From Candidatus Peregrinibacteria bacterium GW2011_GWC2_39_14 (lineage in GTDB: Bacteria > Patescibacteriota > Gracilibacteria > UBA1369 > UBA12463): a stretch of 64,000 nt of DNA. The notes beneath the pieces were generated by a model that saw nothing but the letters and a program-made list of their open reading frames with translations, was not told where the DNA came from and searched no databases. The stretch lies in assembly GCA_000993595.1 (NCBI GenBank), contig LBWJ01000005.1:62001-126000 (forward strand), read 5' to 3'. The stretch's first letter is position 1; the number at the start of each line of letters is the position of its first letter. Positions 1-8,187 of this stretch are shown piece by piece. Both the position numbers and the translations under genes were made by a program.

Positions 1-616
1 AACGCGATTAGATGAAGTACCTGAAGAAGGAGTCGTTGAACTCACGGCAATTGTGAAGAAAAAGGCATCACAAGCGGCACTCGGGATGCATAGCGAGATG
101 GCGACATCAGGCGTTATAGAAGGCTTGGATTTAAGTCCGGCACCAATGGGGCAGCTGGAAGTGAGTTCTTATAGGGACGAAAATCAAGAACGACTTTTTC
201 AAGCCGCGTTAAGGTTTTTCAGCAATGATCCTGAGTTAAAAATAATAGAACAAGAAAAAATCGAAAAATTAAGATACGCGAGAGAAGCTTTATTTGAAGC
301 GCTTAATAGTGGCAAACCGGGCAGAGCGTTTAATATAGTGCAAGAAATAGAACGAGTTGAAGCTGAAGCCGCGGAAAAAATAGAAGAACATAAGGCTCTT
401 GTTAAAGAGACGTTGGCTAGATTAAAATCGGACGAAACAAGGATTACATTAGTCCAGCCTTGCCAATTTGAAGTGCAAAGAACATACGTTCAAGGTTCAT
501 ATTTATCATTGCAAGAGCTTAAAGACGGGAAAAGAAAGCGCGTTAGAAAAGCAAAACCGGGAGAAGTCGCGGACGCAGCTGGAATAGCAGAGGCCCCGGA
601 TTCTTCAGAAATTTAA
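1..616 (+). CDS. Hypothetical protein, 5' end outside window
   Basis: The frame is open to the left edge (codons run from base 2 without a stop), so the gene probably begins outside the window. A GTG at base 53 is only an internal candidate start. The visible part is about 204 residues. Its middle third is a charged helix rich in E, A and K, probably a coiled coil, followed by a short beta-like section and a basic tail (KRKRVRKAK). I recognise no family. The stop overlaps the 3' end of the convergent pdxT gene by 4 bases. Confidence 0.6.
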   Translation, partial: TRLDEVPEEGVVELTAIVKKKASQAALGMHSEMATSGVIEGLDLSPAPMGQLEVSSYRDENQERLFQAALRFFSNDPELKIIEQEKIEKLRYAREALFEALNSGKPGRAFNIVQEIERVEAEAAEKIEEHKALVKETLARLKSDETRITLVQPCQFEVQRTYVQGSYLSLQELKDGKRKRVRKAKPGEVADAAGIAEAPDSSEI

Positions 617-1251
617 GAAGCCATTTTCAAAAAATATTCATGCGCACGCGTGTCGTTCGTGAGCTCCGGATGGAACGTTGAAATGAGGATGTTATTTTTT
701 TGTGCGTTACCGAATTTTCCTTCAGCCATCACGATTTCATCTTTATATTTCGCCAAAATTTTTACATTTTTTCCAACGCTTTTTATTTTTGGCGCACGAA
801 TAAAAATTGCAGAAAAGTTGCGCACTTTTTTGTTGGTTGCATTACTTTTTCCGCCAGCATTTTTTCCAAGCGCCGGAATTTCCACATCCACTTCAAAGCT
901 ATCAGTTTGCCTTCCATAAGCGTTTCTTTCAATCTCCGCATCAATCACGTCAAAAGATTTCACCTTTATCGCGCCATCATCTCCAAGGATTTTTTTCGCA
1001 AGCAGAATTGCTCCCGCACACGTTCCATAAATCGCCATTCCGCTTTTAATTTTCTTTTTTATCGCATCGAAAAGTCCGCCAGTATTAAGCATCATAGAAA
1101 TATGCGTACTTTCTCCGCCGGGCATAATCAGCCCGCGAATATTTTCCAAATCGGGCACTGTTTTTACAAAAATAACTTCAGCGCCGCATTTTTCAAGCAT
1201 CATGGCGTGCTCTTCAACCGATCCTTGAATGTCAAGCACGCCAATCAGCAT
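613..1251 (-). CDS. pdxT: Pyridoxal 5'-phosphate synthase glutaminase subunit PdxT
   Basis: PdxT hydrolyses glutamine and channels ammonia to PdxS for ribose-5-phosphate-dependent PLP synthesis in the cytoplasm. The sequence begins MLIGVLDIQG, as the family does, and has PGGEST near residue 45, the nucleophile motif GTCAGAILLA (Cys near residue 77) and a terminal HPEL with the catalytic His and Glu. I chose the Met at 1251 by family alignment. An in-frame Met nine codons upstream (1278) would overlap pdxS and add residues the family lacks. About 212 residues, slightly longer than usual because of an inserted Gly/Lys/Asn-rich loop near residue 135. It is the last gene of the trpR-trpB-pdxS-pdxT strand run. 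Confidence 0.95.
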   Translation of the reverse strand: MLIGVLDIQGSVEEHAMMLEKCGAEVIFVKTVPDLENIRGLIMPGGESTHISMMLNTGGLFDAIKKKIKSGMAIYGTCAGAILLAKKILGDDGAIKVKSFDVIDAEIERNAYGRQTDSFEVDVEIPALGKNAGGKSNATNKKVRNFSAIFIRAPKIKSVGKNVKILAKYKDEIVMAEGKFGNAQKNNILISTFHPELTNDTRAHEYFLKMAS

Positions 1252-1258
1252 CTTAGTT

Positions 1259-2146
1259 TTAGTTTCCGCGTTTCGCATAAAGATCCGTAAGTTTACTAAT
1301 CTCCAAGCTCTTCATTGGTTCGCCCAGCCCTTCTGAAACCCTCGCCAAAACATTCGCGTCATTAAAATGCAAAACTGCTTCAACGATAGCTTTCGCGCGT
1401 TTTAAAGGATCCGAAGATTTGAATATTCCGCTTCCGACAAAAACGCCATCGCATCCCATTTGCATCATCATTGCCGCATCCGCAGGAGTGGCAAGGCCAC
1501 CCGCCGCAAAGTTTACAACAGGTAGTTTTTGATTTTTCGAAACATATTCAACGAGCGCAACGGGAACGCGCATTTCTTTTGCTTTTTTTGCGATTAATTC
1601 TTTGCCCGCGCCTTTCAAAGCCGCAATTTCGTCTTTCACTGCGCGCACATGCCTCACAGCTTCAACAACATTTCCTGTGCCCGCCTCCCCTTTTGTGCGA
1701 ATCATCGCCGCGCCCTCATTTATGCGCCTTAAAGCCTCTCCAAGATTTCTGCATCCGCAAACGAATGGAACTTTGAATTTCGATTTATCAACATGATATT
1801 GCTCATCCGCAGGTGTCAAAACTTCGCTTTCATCAATATAATCAACGCCAAGCGCTTCAAGAATTTGCGCTTCCACAAAATGTCCAATGCGAACTTTTGC
1901 CATCACGGGGATCGAAACGGTTTTCATAATTTCCTTTATCATTTTTGGATCACTCATTCTTGCAACACCACCTTGTGCACGAATGTCCGAAGGAACACGT
2001 TCCAAAGCCATAACAGCAACAGCGCCCGCTTGTTCCGCGATTTTTGCCTGTTTTGCATTCGTCACATCCATGATCACGCCGCCCTTAAGCATCTGCGCGA
2101 GCCCGGATTTCAACTTTGGCGTATTTTTCAAAACTTTTTTTATCAT
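1259..2146 (-). CDS. pdxS: Pyridoxal 5'-phosphate synthase lyase subunit PdxS
   Basis: PdxS is the (beta/alpha)8 synthase subunit that condenses a pentose phosphate, a triose phosphate and ammonia into PLP. At 295 residues it has the normal length. Conserved marks are [32 protein letters not shown] with the Schiff-base Lys, [17 protein letters not shown] with the second swinging-arm Lys, [14 protein letters not shown] and [12 protein letters not shown]. It lies 37 bases after trpB and 7 bases before pdxT on the same strand, with no terminator between, so co-transcription with PLP-dependent TrpB is likely. Confidence 0.97.
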   Translation of the reverse strand: MIKKVLKNTPKLKSGLAQMLKGGVIMDVTNAKQAKIAEQAGAVAVMALERVPSDIRAQGGVARMSDPKMIKEIMKTVSIPVMAKVRIGHFVEAQILEALGVDYIDESEVLTPADEQYHVDKSKFKVPFVCGCRNLGEALRRINEGAAMIRTKGEAGTGNVVEAVRHVRAVKDEIAALKGAGKELIAKKAKEMRVPVALVEYVSKNQKLPVVNFAAGGLATPADAAMMMQMGCDGVFVGSGIFKSSDPLKRAKAIVEAVLHFNDANVLARVSEGLGEPMKSLEISKLTDLYAKRGN

Positions 2147-2183
2147 AAATATTTTTATTAATTGTTATTGCGTCGGAATTCTA

Positions 2184-3380
2184 TCAAATATGCAGGCTCT
2201 CAACAACATAATCAATGTCCTTATCTCCGCGACCCGACAAATTCACCAAAATCGTTTGATCAGGCGAAAGATCAGCCGCAAGTTTGCACGCATATGCAAT
2301 CGCATGCGCACTTTCGAGTGCCGGAATAATGCCTTCCAGTTGCGATAATTCCATAAACGAATCAAGACATTCTTTGTCGCTCGCAAGTTTATATTCGACG
2401 CGTTTTATGTCTTTCAAAAAGCTGTGTTGTGGCCCAACTCCCGGATAATCCAAGCCCGAAGCAATAGAATAAACCGGCTCAGGATTGCCATCTTTGTCCT
2501 GCAGTAAATAAGTATGCATTCCATGGATATTTCCAGGCTCTCCCAAAGTCAAAGTTGCCGCATGATTCCCAGGCTGAAGTCCTTTTCCGCTCGGTTCAAC
2601 GCCATAAATTTTTACATCTTCATCTTCAAGAAATGCCGAAAATAAGCCAATTGCATTGCTTCCACCTCCAACACAAGCCACAAGATTATCAGGCAATTTT
2701 CCGGTCATTTCCAAAAATTGTTCACGCGCTTCTTCTCCGACAATTCTTTGAAAATCTCGCACCATCATCGGAAAAGGATGCGGTCCAACAACAGATCCGA
2801 TTCCAAAAAATATATTTTGCGGATCTTTTACGAATTCCATAAAAGCCGAATCAACAGCATCCTTAAGCGTTTTTGTGCCTTGCGTAACCGGCACAACTTT
2901 TGCTCCAAGAATTTTCATACGCGTAACATTTGGTGCCTGTTTTGCGATATCGATTTCTCCCATATGAATTTCACAAGGAAGCCCAACAACAGCCGCTGCA
3001 GTGGCGAGCGCAACGCCATGTTGACCCGCTCCTGTTTCCGCGACAATTTTCTTTTTACCCATTTTTTTCGCAATCAAAGCCTCTCCTATTGTGTGATTTA
3101 TTTTATGCGCACCGGTATGATTCAAATCTTCACGTTTTAGGTAAATTTTCGCACCGCCATATTTTTTGCTGAGTTTTTCCGCAAAATAAATCGGGCTCGG
3201 TCTGCCAATATAGTTTTTGCGATAATAATTCATCTCATCTTTGAACTCTTTTGTATCCTTGATTTTCGCATAGAAATCAGCAATTTCATCAAAAATCGGT
3301 TTTAATTGATCCGGAATAATTTGTCCGCCATAATTTCCAAAAAATCCTTTTTTATCCGGTTGAATATCATATTTTTTCAT
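2184..3380 (-). CDS. trpB: Tryptophan synthase beta chain TrpB
   Basis: TrpB joins L-serine and indole to make tryptophan using PLP. The 398-residue protein is a TrpB1-type chain. It starts with [13 protein letters not shown], carries HTGAHKINH with the PLP Lys, the catalytic Glu in ETGAGQHG, the phosphate loop GGGSNAIG, and ends with NLSGRGDKD. The stop is TGA. No trpA or other trp gene is present, so here it may work as an indole-salvage enzyme or with a TrpA encoded elsewhere. There is no Shine-Dalgarno sequence; the leader is AT-only. A possible attenuator lies 45 to 106 bases upstream, between it and the trpR-like gene. Confidence 0.96.
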   Translation of the reverse strand: MKKYDIQPDKKGFFGNYGGQIIPDQLKPIFDEIADFYAKIKDTKEFKDEMNYYRKNYIGRPSPIYFAEKLSKKYGGAKIYLKREDLNHTGAHKINHTIGEALIAKKMGKKKIVAETGAGQHGVALATAAAVVGLPCEIHMGEIDIAKQAPNVTRMKILGAKVVPVTQGTKTLKDAVDSAFMEFVKDPQNIFFGIGSVVGPHPFPMMVRDFQRIVGEEAREQFLEMTGKLPDNLVACVGGGSNAIGLFSAFLEDEDVKIYGVEPSGKGLQPGNHAATLTLGEPGNIHGMHTYLLQDKDGNPEPVYSIASGLDYPGVGPQHSFLKDIKRVEYKLASDKECLDSFMELSQLEGIIPALESAHAIAYACKLAADLSPDQTILVNLSGRGDKDIDYVVESLHI

Positions 3381-3424
3381 GTTTTTAATTGATTAAATTG
3401 TGTAATAAATTAGTTAAAATTTTA

Positions 3425-3486
3425 TAAAAAAACCGCCATTTTTTGGCGGTGTATAAACAAATAAAATAACAAGGTTTATGCCCGCC
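3425..3486 (-). promoter_or_regulatory. Terminator with competing antiterminator hairpin in the trpR-trpB leader
   Basis: Read on the minus strand, bases 3450-3444 (ACCGCCA) and 3438-3432 (TGGCGGT) form a 7-bp stem followed by seven U, an intrinsic terminator. The 5' arm of that stem can instead pair with an upstream segment: 3486-3482 with 3445-3449 (GGCGG/CCGCC) and 3479-3474 with 3453-3458 (ATAAAC/GTTTAT), giving about 12 pairs around a 15-base loop. The two structures exclude each other, as in an attenuator. I see no leader peptide with clustered Trp codons and no T-box motif. The terminator is well supported; its role as a switch is inference. Confidence 0.6.
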
Positions 3487-3521
3487 AATTTTTGAAATCA
3501 CGCCAGCAATTTTTTCTAAAA

Positions 3522-3773
3522 TTAAACATTTTTAAATCTTTTAAGTTTTAATTCTCGCGATCCCCTTGTTACGGTCGCCACACCAACCTTCAATTTTTTA
3601 ACAATTTTTCTTTGCGGAATGCCGGCCTTTAACATTCGCACAATCTCGATCCTAACAGGCACAGATTTCAATTCCTGAGCCGTTAAAAGCCCTTTCAAAA
3701 ATTCCTCCATTTCTTTAGGATTTTTGATTTTTAGCAGACTTTTTACTAATTGTTTCAAATAAGCATTTTTCAT
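3522..3773 (-). CDS. trpR: TrpR-family transcriptional repressor
   Basis: An 83-residue all-helical protein of the Trp repressor family. Residues 25-75 follow the TrpR core: LLTAQELKSVPVRIEIVRML, then the helix-turn-helix with IPQRKIVKKLKVGVATVTRG, equivalent to the [20 protein letters not shown] region of E. coli TrpR. A trp-operator-like palindrome lies 4 bases upstream of the start, and trpB is the next gene, which together support a true tryptophan regulator rather than only a YerC-like relative. It is shorter than E. coli TrpR (108 aa), lacking part of the N-terminal arm. Probably autoregulated. Confidence 0.85.
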   Translation of the reverse strand: MKNAYLKQLVKSLLKIKNPKEMEEFLKGLLTAQELKSVPVRIEIVRMLKAGIPQRKIVKKLKVGVATVTRGSRELKLKRFKNV

Positions 3774-3777
3774 ATAT

Positions 3778-3825
3778 GTACTATCAAACTAGTACAATAA
3801 TACATAAATGATTTCTAAAAGTCAA
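3778..3825 (-). promoter_or_regulatory. trpR promoter with trp-type operator
   Basis: On the minus strand a -35 TTGACT (3825-3820) and -10 TATTAT (3802-3797) are separated by 17 bases. Directly downstream, over the expected transcription start, lies GTACTA-N6-TAGTAC (3778-3795), a perfect 6-bp inverted repeat. It closely resembles the E. coli TrpR box, whose half-site is CTAGTAC. A further half-site TAGTAC at 3841-3846 sits just upstream of the divergent promoter of the gene at 3905. Confidence 0.75.
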
Positions 3826-3852
3826 GCGTAAAATTAAATATAGTACAAGGCA

Positions 3853-3883
3853 TTGACTTTTCTTCTAAAAATGTTACTATATT
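3853..3883 (+). promoter_or_regulatory. Promoter of the gene at 3905
   Basis: TTGACT at 3853-3858 and TACTAT at 3875-3880 (16-base spacer), or TATATT at 3878-3883 (19-base spacer). A TAGTAC half-site of trp-operator type lies 6 bases upstream of the -35. Confidence 0.6.
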
Positions 3884-3904
3884 AAACTATTAAACATTTT
3901 AATC

Positions 3905-4633
3905 ATGTTAGAAACAGGTCGGGAAATTGACGAAATTGAATTGCCAAATTCACGAATTGGGCTATGGATAGCACAAAAAAGAGGCTTGGTACCAACGATT
4001 ATAGTGGATGCGCAACATAACATTCTTGAAATTATCAATGGTAAGTCTCCAACTTTAGAGCATCCGTACTTTACTTTTGCTAAAAGAAAATCGCCTAATC
4101 AAGAAGTTATAATGCTTGAAGTCATAAAAGGTGAAGACGGGGTCATAAAAATAACGCAAGTTCCAGGAATTCATGACATTACCGGGCACTCAGGCGAAGA
4201 TCCATTTGGTGCATTTCAAAGAATATTAAAGAATGGTTTTACTGGTACGAATGGTTTTTGCAATTGTTTCATAGTTGGCAGAGGATATATGGAGAAAATG
4301 GGTAAAGTTGGATACAGTCCTCCGGCTTCAAGCGGGAAAAAGGTTTTAAGCGATAGACTTGAAGTAAACGGGGATCGTTATCGCATTGCTTTATGGAGCG
4401 GATTTACAAGAAATTATTCACACGAGTTCGGGAAACACGGGTTTGGCTATGCTTGTGTAGATATGGCGCCAACACATTCAATTGATCCTTTCGTTGTCTT
4501 AGATAGTAGTAGATTAAGTTCAAGGGATATAGCTGGACGAGTGGAGTTTTACAAAAATGAGTTGAAAGATTTTGATATGTTGCCAAGAGTAAGATTTTTA
4601 GATAGAGCAAAAGGGTACGAAGAAACAGAGTAA
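3905..4633 (+). CDS. Hypothetical protein, 242 aa
   Basis: Soluble, no signal peptide and no membrane segment. It mixes short beta-strand stretches (GLVPTIIVDAQHNILEII near 28-45) with a Gly-rich middle (GFTGTNGFCNCFIVGRGYM near 110-130) and a charged C-terminus. I recognise no family. It is transcribed divergently from the trpR-like gene, and its promoter carries one trp-operator half-site. That link is weak because only a half-site is seen. Confidence 0.6.
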   Translation: MLETGREIDEIELPNSRIGLWIAQKRGLVPTIIVDAQHNILEIINGKSPTLEHPYFTFAKRKSPNQEVIMLEVIKGEDGVIKITQVPGIHDITGHSGEDPFGAFQRILKNGFTGTNGFCNCFIVGRGYMEKMGKVGYSPPASSGKKVLSDRLEVNGDRYRIALWSGFTRNYSHEFGKHGFGYACVDMAPTHSIDPFVVLDSSRLSSRDIAGRVEFYKNELKDFDMLPRVRFLDRAKGYEETE

Positions 4634-4643
4634 GCATTAACCC

Positions 4644-4671
4644 TTGACAAACTTCATCTACCTGATATACT
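4644..4671 (+). promoter_or_regulatory. Strong promoter of the repeat protein at 4703
   Basis: Consensus TTGACA at 4644-4649 and TATACT at 4666-4671 with a 16-base spacer, about 31 bases before the start codon. Confidence 0.75.
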
Positions 4672-4702
4672 TGCGCTACTTAATATTTTATTTTAAAGTA
4701 AC

Positions 4703-5242
4703 ATGAAAAATTTCATCAAGAAAATTAGCCTCGTTGCGATCGGTTTAGTAGCGGTTTTGAGCTCATCCGTTGCAGGAGCAGCTTATAAAGACGATAAGTC
4801 TTATAAGGGCGGAAAGTCTTACTCAGATACAAAAACCACTCGTGATAATAAGGCATCCACAGACGAAAAATCGTCCAAGGATAGCAAGTCCTACTCAGAC
4901 GCAAAAACAGATGGCAAGGCTTCAACAGACACATCTTCAAAAGATGCCAAATCATATTCAGATGCCAAAACAGACAGCAAAACTTCAACAGACGAAAAAT
5001 CATCTAAGGATGATGGTAAGTCATATGCCGATGCAAAAACTGACAACAAGGTTTCAAGGGATGAAAAGTCAACAAAAGATAGCAAATTCTACATAGACGG
5101 AAAAACTGATAATAAAACCGATAGAGATGAAAAATCATCTAAAGACGACGGTAAGACATATTCAGATGCAAAAACAGACGGAACTAGACCGGTAAAAGAA
5201 GACACGACATATACGGACGACAAATCAGCCAAGTCAAACTAA
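4703..5242 (+). CDS. Secreted Lys/Asp/Ser/Thr-rich repeat protein
   Basis: Residues 1-26 are a typical Sec signal peptide (KK, hydrophobic core, SSSVAGA cleavage region). The remaining roughly 150 residues are imperfect repeats of about 22-26 aa built from pieces like KSYSDAKTD, KASTDEKSSKD and DDGKSYADAKTD. There is no Cys or Trp after the signal. Composition suggests a disordered, hydrophilic exported or surface-exposed protein with balanced K and D charge. It has its own strong promoter and terminator, so it may be abundant. No known family or function is recognised. Confidence 0.75.
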   Translation: MKNFIKKISLVAIGLVAVLSSSVAGAAYKDDKSYKGGKSYSDTKTTRDNKASTDEKSSKDSKSYSDAKTDGKASTDTSSKDAKSYSDAKTDSKTSTDEKSSKDDGKSYADAKTDNKVSRDEKSTKDSKFYIDGKTDNKTDRDEKSSKDDGKTYSDAKTDGTRPVKEDTTYTDDKSAKSN

Positions 5243-5262
5243 GAGTTACGAAAGACTAAATC

Positions 5263-5295
5263 AAAAGGCCTCGCCATCAAAAGCGGGGCTTTTTA
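5263..5295 (+). terminator. Intrinsic terminator after the repeat protein
   Basis: A GCCTCGC / GCGGGGC stem flanked by an A run on the left and five T on the right, just after the stop of the repeat protein. It may also serve the convergent FemAB gene. Confidence 0.8.
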
Positions 5296-5317
5296 TTTAC
5301 GTATGGCAATTTAAATT

Positions 5318-6334
5318 TTAAGATTCATGCTTTTTTATAAACGCCTTATACAAATCTTGCTGAAAAACATAATCGTAAGCACCAACAAAATTTAATTGAT
5401 TTCCGCCAAACTGTTTTTTAAACTTAGTCAATCCATGCCAATCATGTTTGGTATCGTTTTCATCTTTAGCAATTCCCCAAAAATCATATTCTTTATATCC
5501 TTTGTTTTTCGCATCTTTAATGATATGCCAATGAAGTGCGTATGGAGCCATATATTCGCGCATTTCATTGCTTGAAGCGCCGTAAAAATAAGTTGCTCGA
5601 TCTCCGAAATAAATAATAATCGCGCTCGCAAGAACTTTGCCATCAACTTCAGCAACAAAAACCTTTGAATGTTCGTCGCAATTTTTTGTATAGCTATGAA
5701 AAAAATCCAAATCTTTTCCTTCAAATTTATTTCTTTCAAAAGTCGTTTTATAAACATTATAAAAATCGCTTATTTTATCAAATGAAATTTCACGAACCGT
5801 AACGCCTTTTTTATGAGCAAGACGGATGTTATATCTTCCTTTTGGTTTCATTTGAGCCAACATTTCATCTTCAGACATCTCAATATTTAAAGTTTGAGTA
5901 TAACGCGGTTGCAGATTTAAAGGAGCTTTAATAAATCCCGTAAAAAACCATTTTGGAACAGCATTAATTCTCGGCTCCATTCTTAAATGTGTCGTTTTCT
6001 TTTCAGGATCTAAGGCGATAATACTATGTAGTGCGGTTTCAATTGCACGCCATTGCCAAAAAAGATTATCTTCATCCGTATAATCAAGAACCGGCCCTTC
6101 GGGAATATATAAAAAACTTGTGCCGTCTGAGAAACAAAATTCCAAAACAGAACAGCCACCAACCAACTTCTTTGTTTTATCTGAAAAAAGCCCGATTTTA
6201 TATGTATCCCATCCTTGCGCTTGTTTAAATTTTGACCATGCAAAAGATTGATGAAAACCGGAAGCGGTATTTTTTTTTGCAAGATTTTCGAAGTCTTCTT
6301 TAAGGTCTTTTGTAATGTGAGAGCAATAATACAT
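5318..6334 (-). CDS. FemAB/MurM-family peptidoglycan bridge aminoacyltransferase
   Basis: The protein (338 aa) belongs to the FemABX family of tRNA-dependent aminoacyltransferases with two GNAT-like folds, which add bridge amino acids to lipid II stem peptides on the inner face of the membrane. Visible marks are GFHQSFAWSKFKQAQGW at residues 26-42, the MKPKGRYNIRLAHKKGV block near 165-180, VFVAEVDGKVLASAIII, and ATYFYGASSNEMREYMAPY. The end reads EYDFWGIA followed by a GLTKFKKQFGG section. The closest relative in the window is the gene at 47142, with the same KPKGRYNI motif. Amino acid specificity cannot be read from sequence. Confidence 0.88.
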   Translation of the reverse strand: MYYCSHITKDLKEDFENLAKKNTASGFHQSFAWSKFKQAQGWDTYKIGLFSDKTKKLVGGCSVLEFCFSDGTSFLYIPEGPVLDYTDEDNLFWQWRAIETALHSIIALDPEKKTTHLRMEPRINAVPKWFFTGFIKAPLNLQPRYTQTLNIEMSEDEMLAQMKPKGRYNIRLAHKKGVTVREISFDKISDFYNVYKTTFERNKFEGKDLDFFHSYTKNCDEHSKVFVAEVDGKVLASAIIIYFGDRATYFYGASSNEMREYMAPYALHWHIIKDAKNKGYKEYDFWGIAKDENDTKHDWHGLTKFKKQFGGNQLNFVGAYDYVFQQDLYKAFIKKHES

Positions 6335-6345
6335 ATTTTAAAAAT

Positions 6346-6951
6346 TTATATCGCCTTTCTCCCTTCAATCGACCGCATCAGCGTCAATTCATCCGTATAA
6401 TTCAAATTTCCACCAACCGGAATTCCGCGAGCAATACGCGTCACATTCACGCCGGACGGTTTCAGCAAATTTGAAATATAAATTGAAGTCGCGTCCCCTT
6501 CATGGCTTGGATTTGTAGCCAAAATAACCTCACAAACATTACCCGGGTTGCAAGAGATTCTATTCACCAAATCCTTGATTTTTAATTCATCAGGCCCAAT
6601 ACCATCAACCGGAGCAATCGCACCGTGCAAAACGTGATATACGCCCTTGTAGCCCGTTTTCTCAATCGAACCAATGTCAATAATCTGCTCAACAACGCAA
6701 ATCGTTTTTTGATCGCGCGAATCATCTCTGCAAATCGCGCAGCAATCCGGAATGTCCGTTAAAGCCCAGCAAATAGGGCAAAAATTCGCCGCTTCTTTTA
6801 ATTTTCGGACAGCATCGCTCAAATTATTCACCTGATTTTCAGGGGTTTTTAACAAATGCAAAGTTAATCTTTCGGCCGTCTTTGGCCCAATTCCAGGCAA
6901 TCTGCTCAGCTCTTCAATCAGATCATTTACTTGTTTCGGTAGAAAGCTCAT
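6346..6951 (-). CDS. recR: Recombination mediator RecR
   Basis: RecR loads RecA in the RecF/RecO pathway of gap repair. The start at 6951 (MSFLPKQVNDLIEELSRLPG) matches the family; the open frame reaching 7041 only adds sequence antisense to the MFS gene end. It has the N-terminal helix-hairpin-helix (LPGIGPKTAERL), the four-Cys zinc finger (CPICWALTDIPDCCAIC), and the Toprim domain (CVVEQIIDIGSIE, ILATNPSHEGDATSIYIS), then ARGIPVGGNLNYTDELTL. 201 residues, normal length. It overlaps the upstream MFS gene by 29 bases. Confidence 0.96.
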   Translation of the reverse strand: MSFLPKQVNDLIEELSRLPGIGPKTAERLTLHLLKTPENQVNNLSDAVRKLKEAANFCPICWALTDIPDCCAICRDDSRDQKTICVVEQIIDIGSIEKTGYKGVYHVLHGAIAPVDGIGPDELKIKDLVNRISCNPGNVCEVILATNPSHEGDATSIYISNLLKPSGVNVTRIARGIPVGGNLNYTDELTLMRSIEGRKAI

Positions 6952-8119
6952 TTTTGTCGTTATTAAAAAACAAAATAAAGAATAATAATGCGGCAATGAC
7001 CGCCAAGATTCCACTATACACAAAAGTTCCGATTCCGTCACCTATCATCCACAAAGCCCCGCAAATAACTCCACCGGGGAAAAGCAATAATCCCTCAACC
7101 GCATGCAAAATTCCAAGTCCTGTTGCTCGGTTTGATTCTTCCGTTACATTCGATACAAACGCTCTTGAATTTCCATCCGTAAAAGCGGAAAAAAGTCCAT
7201 ATAAAACAAACAAAATTCCAACTTCAAAAACAGTTGTCGCAAAGATAAACCCAAAGCACATCAATGCAAAAATGATAAATCCGGAGTATATAAATTTGCG
7301 CTTGCTAAAGCGATCTGCAAGCCTTCCAACGGGCCATGCCGTCAACGCAAAAACAATATTATAAAGCAAATATAAAATTGGAATCAAAGCATTGTTTGCA
7401 CCAATAATCACACCTGCTCGAAGCAACAAAAACGCCACACCAACCCTCGCCAAACTAAATATTCCGATAACCAAAATAAATTTCCAAAATTTTCTTTTGA
7501 ACATTCCTTTCCATCGTTTATATCTAAAAATATCACCGGCTTTAACTTTCGCAATATGATCCGGCACATCTTTTTCTTTAACAAAACTCACAACAGCGAC
7601 CGCAAGCATTCCGGGAATAAATGCAAACCAGAAAATATCTCGCACATTAAACGCAAGATAAACAAGTAAGAATGCCAGCAGGTTTCCAACAATCGCACCA
7701 AGCGTATCGAGTGATTTCAAAAATCCAAACGCCTCTCCCCTTTTACCTTTATCCGTATCACCGGCAAGAAGCGCATCACGCGGGGCTTCACGAACGCCTT
7801 TTCCTGTCCTATCAAGCAATCTCGCCGCAATCGCAATCCAAAAAGAACCGGCAACCGCAAGCAAAGGTTTTCCAAGCGCCGCAATAAAATATCCCAGCAT
7901 TACAAATATTTTTCTTCGTCTGAAGTAATCGCTCATCTGTCCCGAAACAATTTTCATAAAACTCGAAATCGAATCCGCCGCGCCCTCAATCACGCCAATC
8001 AAAAGCGTGCTTAATCCAAGCGTATTTTTCAAAAACCCCGGCAACAGCGGAATCAGCATTTCTCCCGCAATATCCGCAAAAAAACTTGTAAAGCCAAATA
8101 AAATTGTATTTCGACGCAT
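6923..8119 (-). CDS. Major facilitator superfamily permease
   Basis: A 398-residue inner-membrane protein with about 12 hydrophobic segments in two halves. The signature loop between helices 2 and 3 reads SGQMSDYFRRRKIF, with a related loop VGRLADRFSKRKFI in the second half. An RLLDRTGKGVREAPRDALL segment follows helix 4. The substrate is unknown; drug or metabolite efflux is typical for such permeases. The stop is TGA inside recR. The -10 box TATAAT (8131-8126, minus strand) ends 6 bases before the ATG, so the message is probably leaderless. Confidence 0.88.
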   Translation of the reverse strand: MRRNTILFGFTSFFADIAGEMLIPLLPGFLKNTLGLSTLLIGVIEGAADSISSFMKIVSGQMSDYFRRRKIFVMLGYFIAALGKPLLAVAGSFWIAIAARLLDRTGKGVREAPRDALLAGDTDKGKRGEAFGFLKSLDTLGAIVGNLLAFLLVYLAFNVRDIFWFAFIPGMLAVAVVSFVKEKDVPDHIAKVKAGDIFRYKRWKGMFKRKFWKFILVIGIFSLARVGVAFLLLRAGVIIGANNALIPILYLLYNIVFALTAWPVGRLADRFSKRKFIYSGFIIFALMCFGFIFATTVFEVGILFVLYGLFSAFTDGNSRAFVSNVTEESNRATGLGILHAVEGLLLFPGGVICGALWMIGDGIGTFVYSGILAVIAALLFFILFFNNDKNELSTETSK

Positions 8120-8125
8120 GTGGGC

Positions 8126-8131
8126 ATTATA
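8126..8131 (-). promoter_or_regulatory. -10 box of leaderless MFS gene
   Basis: TATAAT on the minus strand, exactly 6 bases before the ATG at 8119. This is the position expected if transcription starts at the A of the start codon. No good -35 box is visible. Confidence 0.55.
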
Positions 8132-8187
8132 AATCTTTATTGCTTATTTTTCACGCTTTTTATATATTATTATCTTATTAAAATATT

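Noticed and set aside
3425..3521. Trp leader peptide before trpB
   Set aside because: The only frame (from a GTG near 3500) has a single Trp codon inside the terminator stem and no ribosome site; T-box motifs are also absent.
6952..7041. N-terminal extension of recR to 7041
   Set aside because: It overlaps the MFS gene end in another frame, and RecR begins at the MSFLPKQ Met by alignment.
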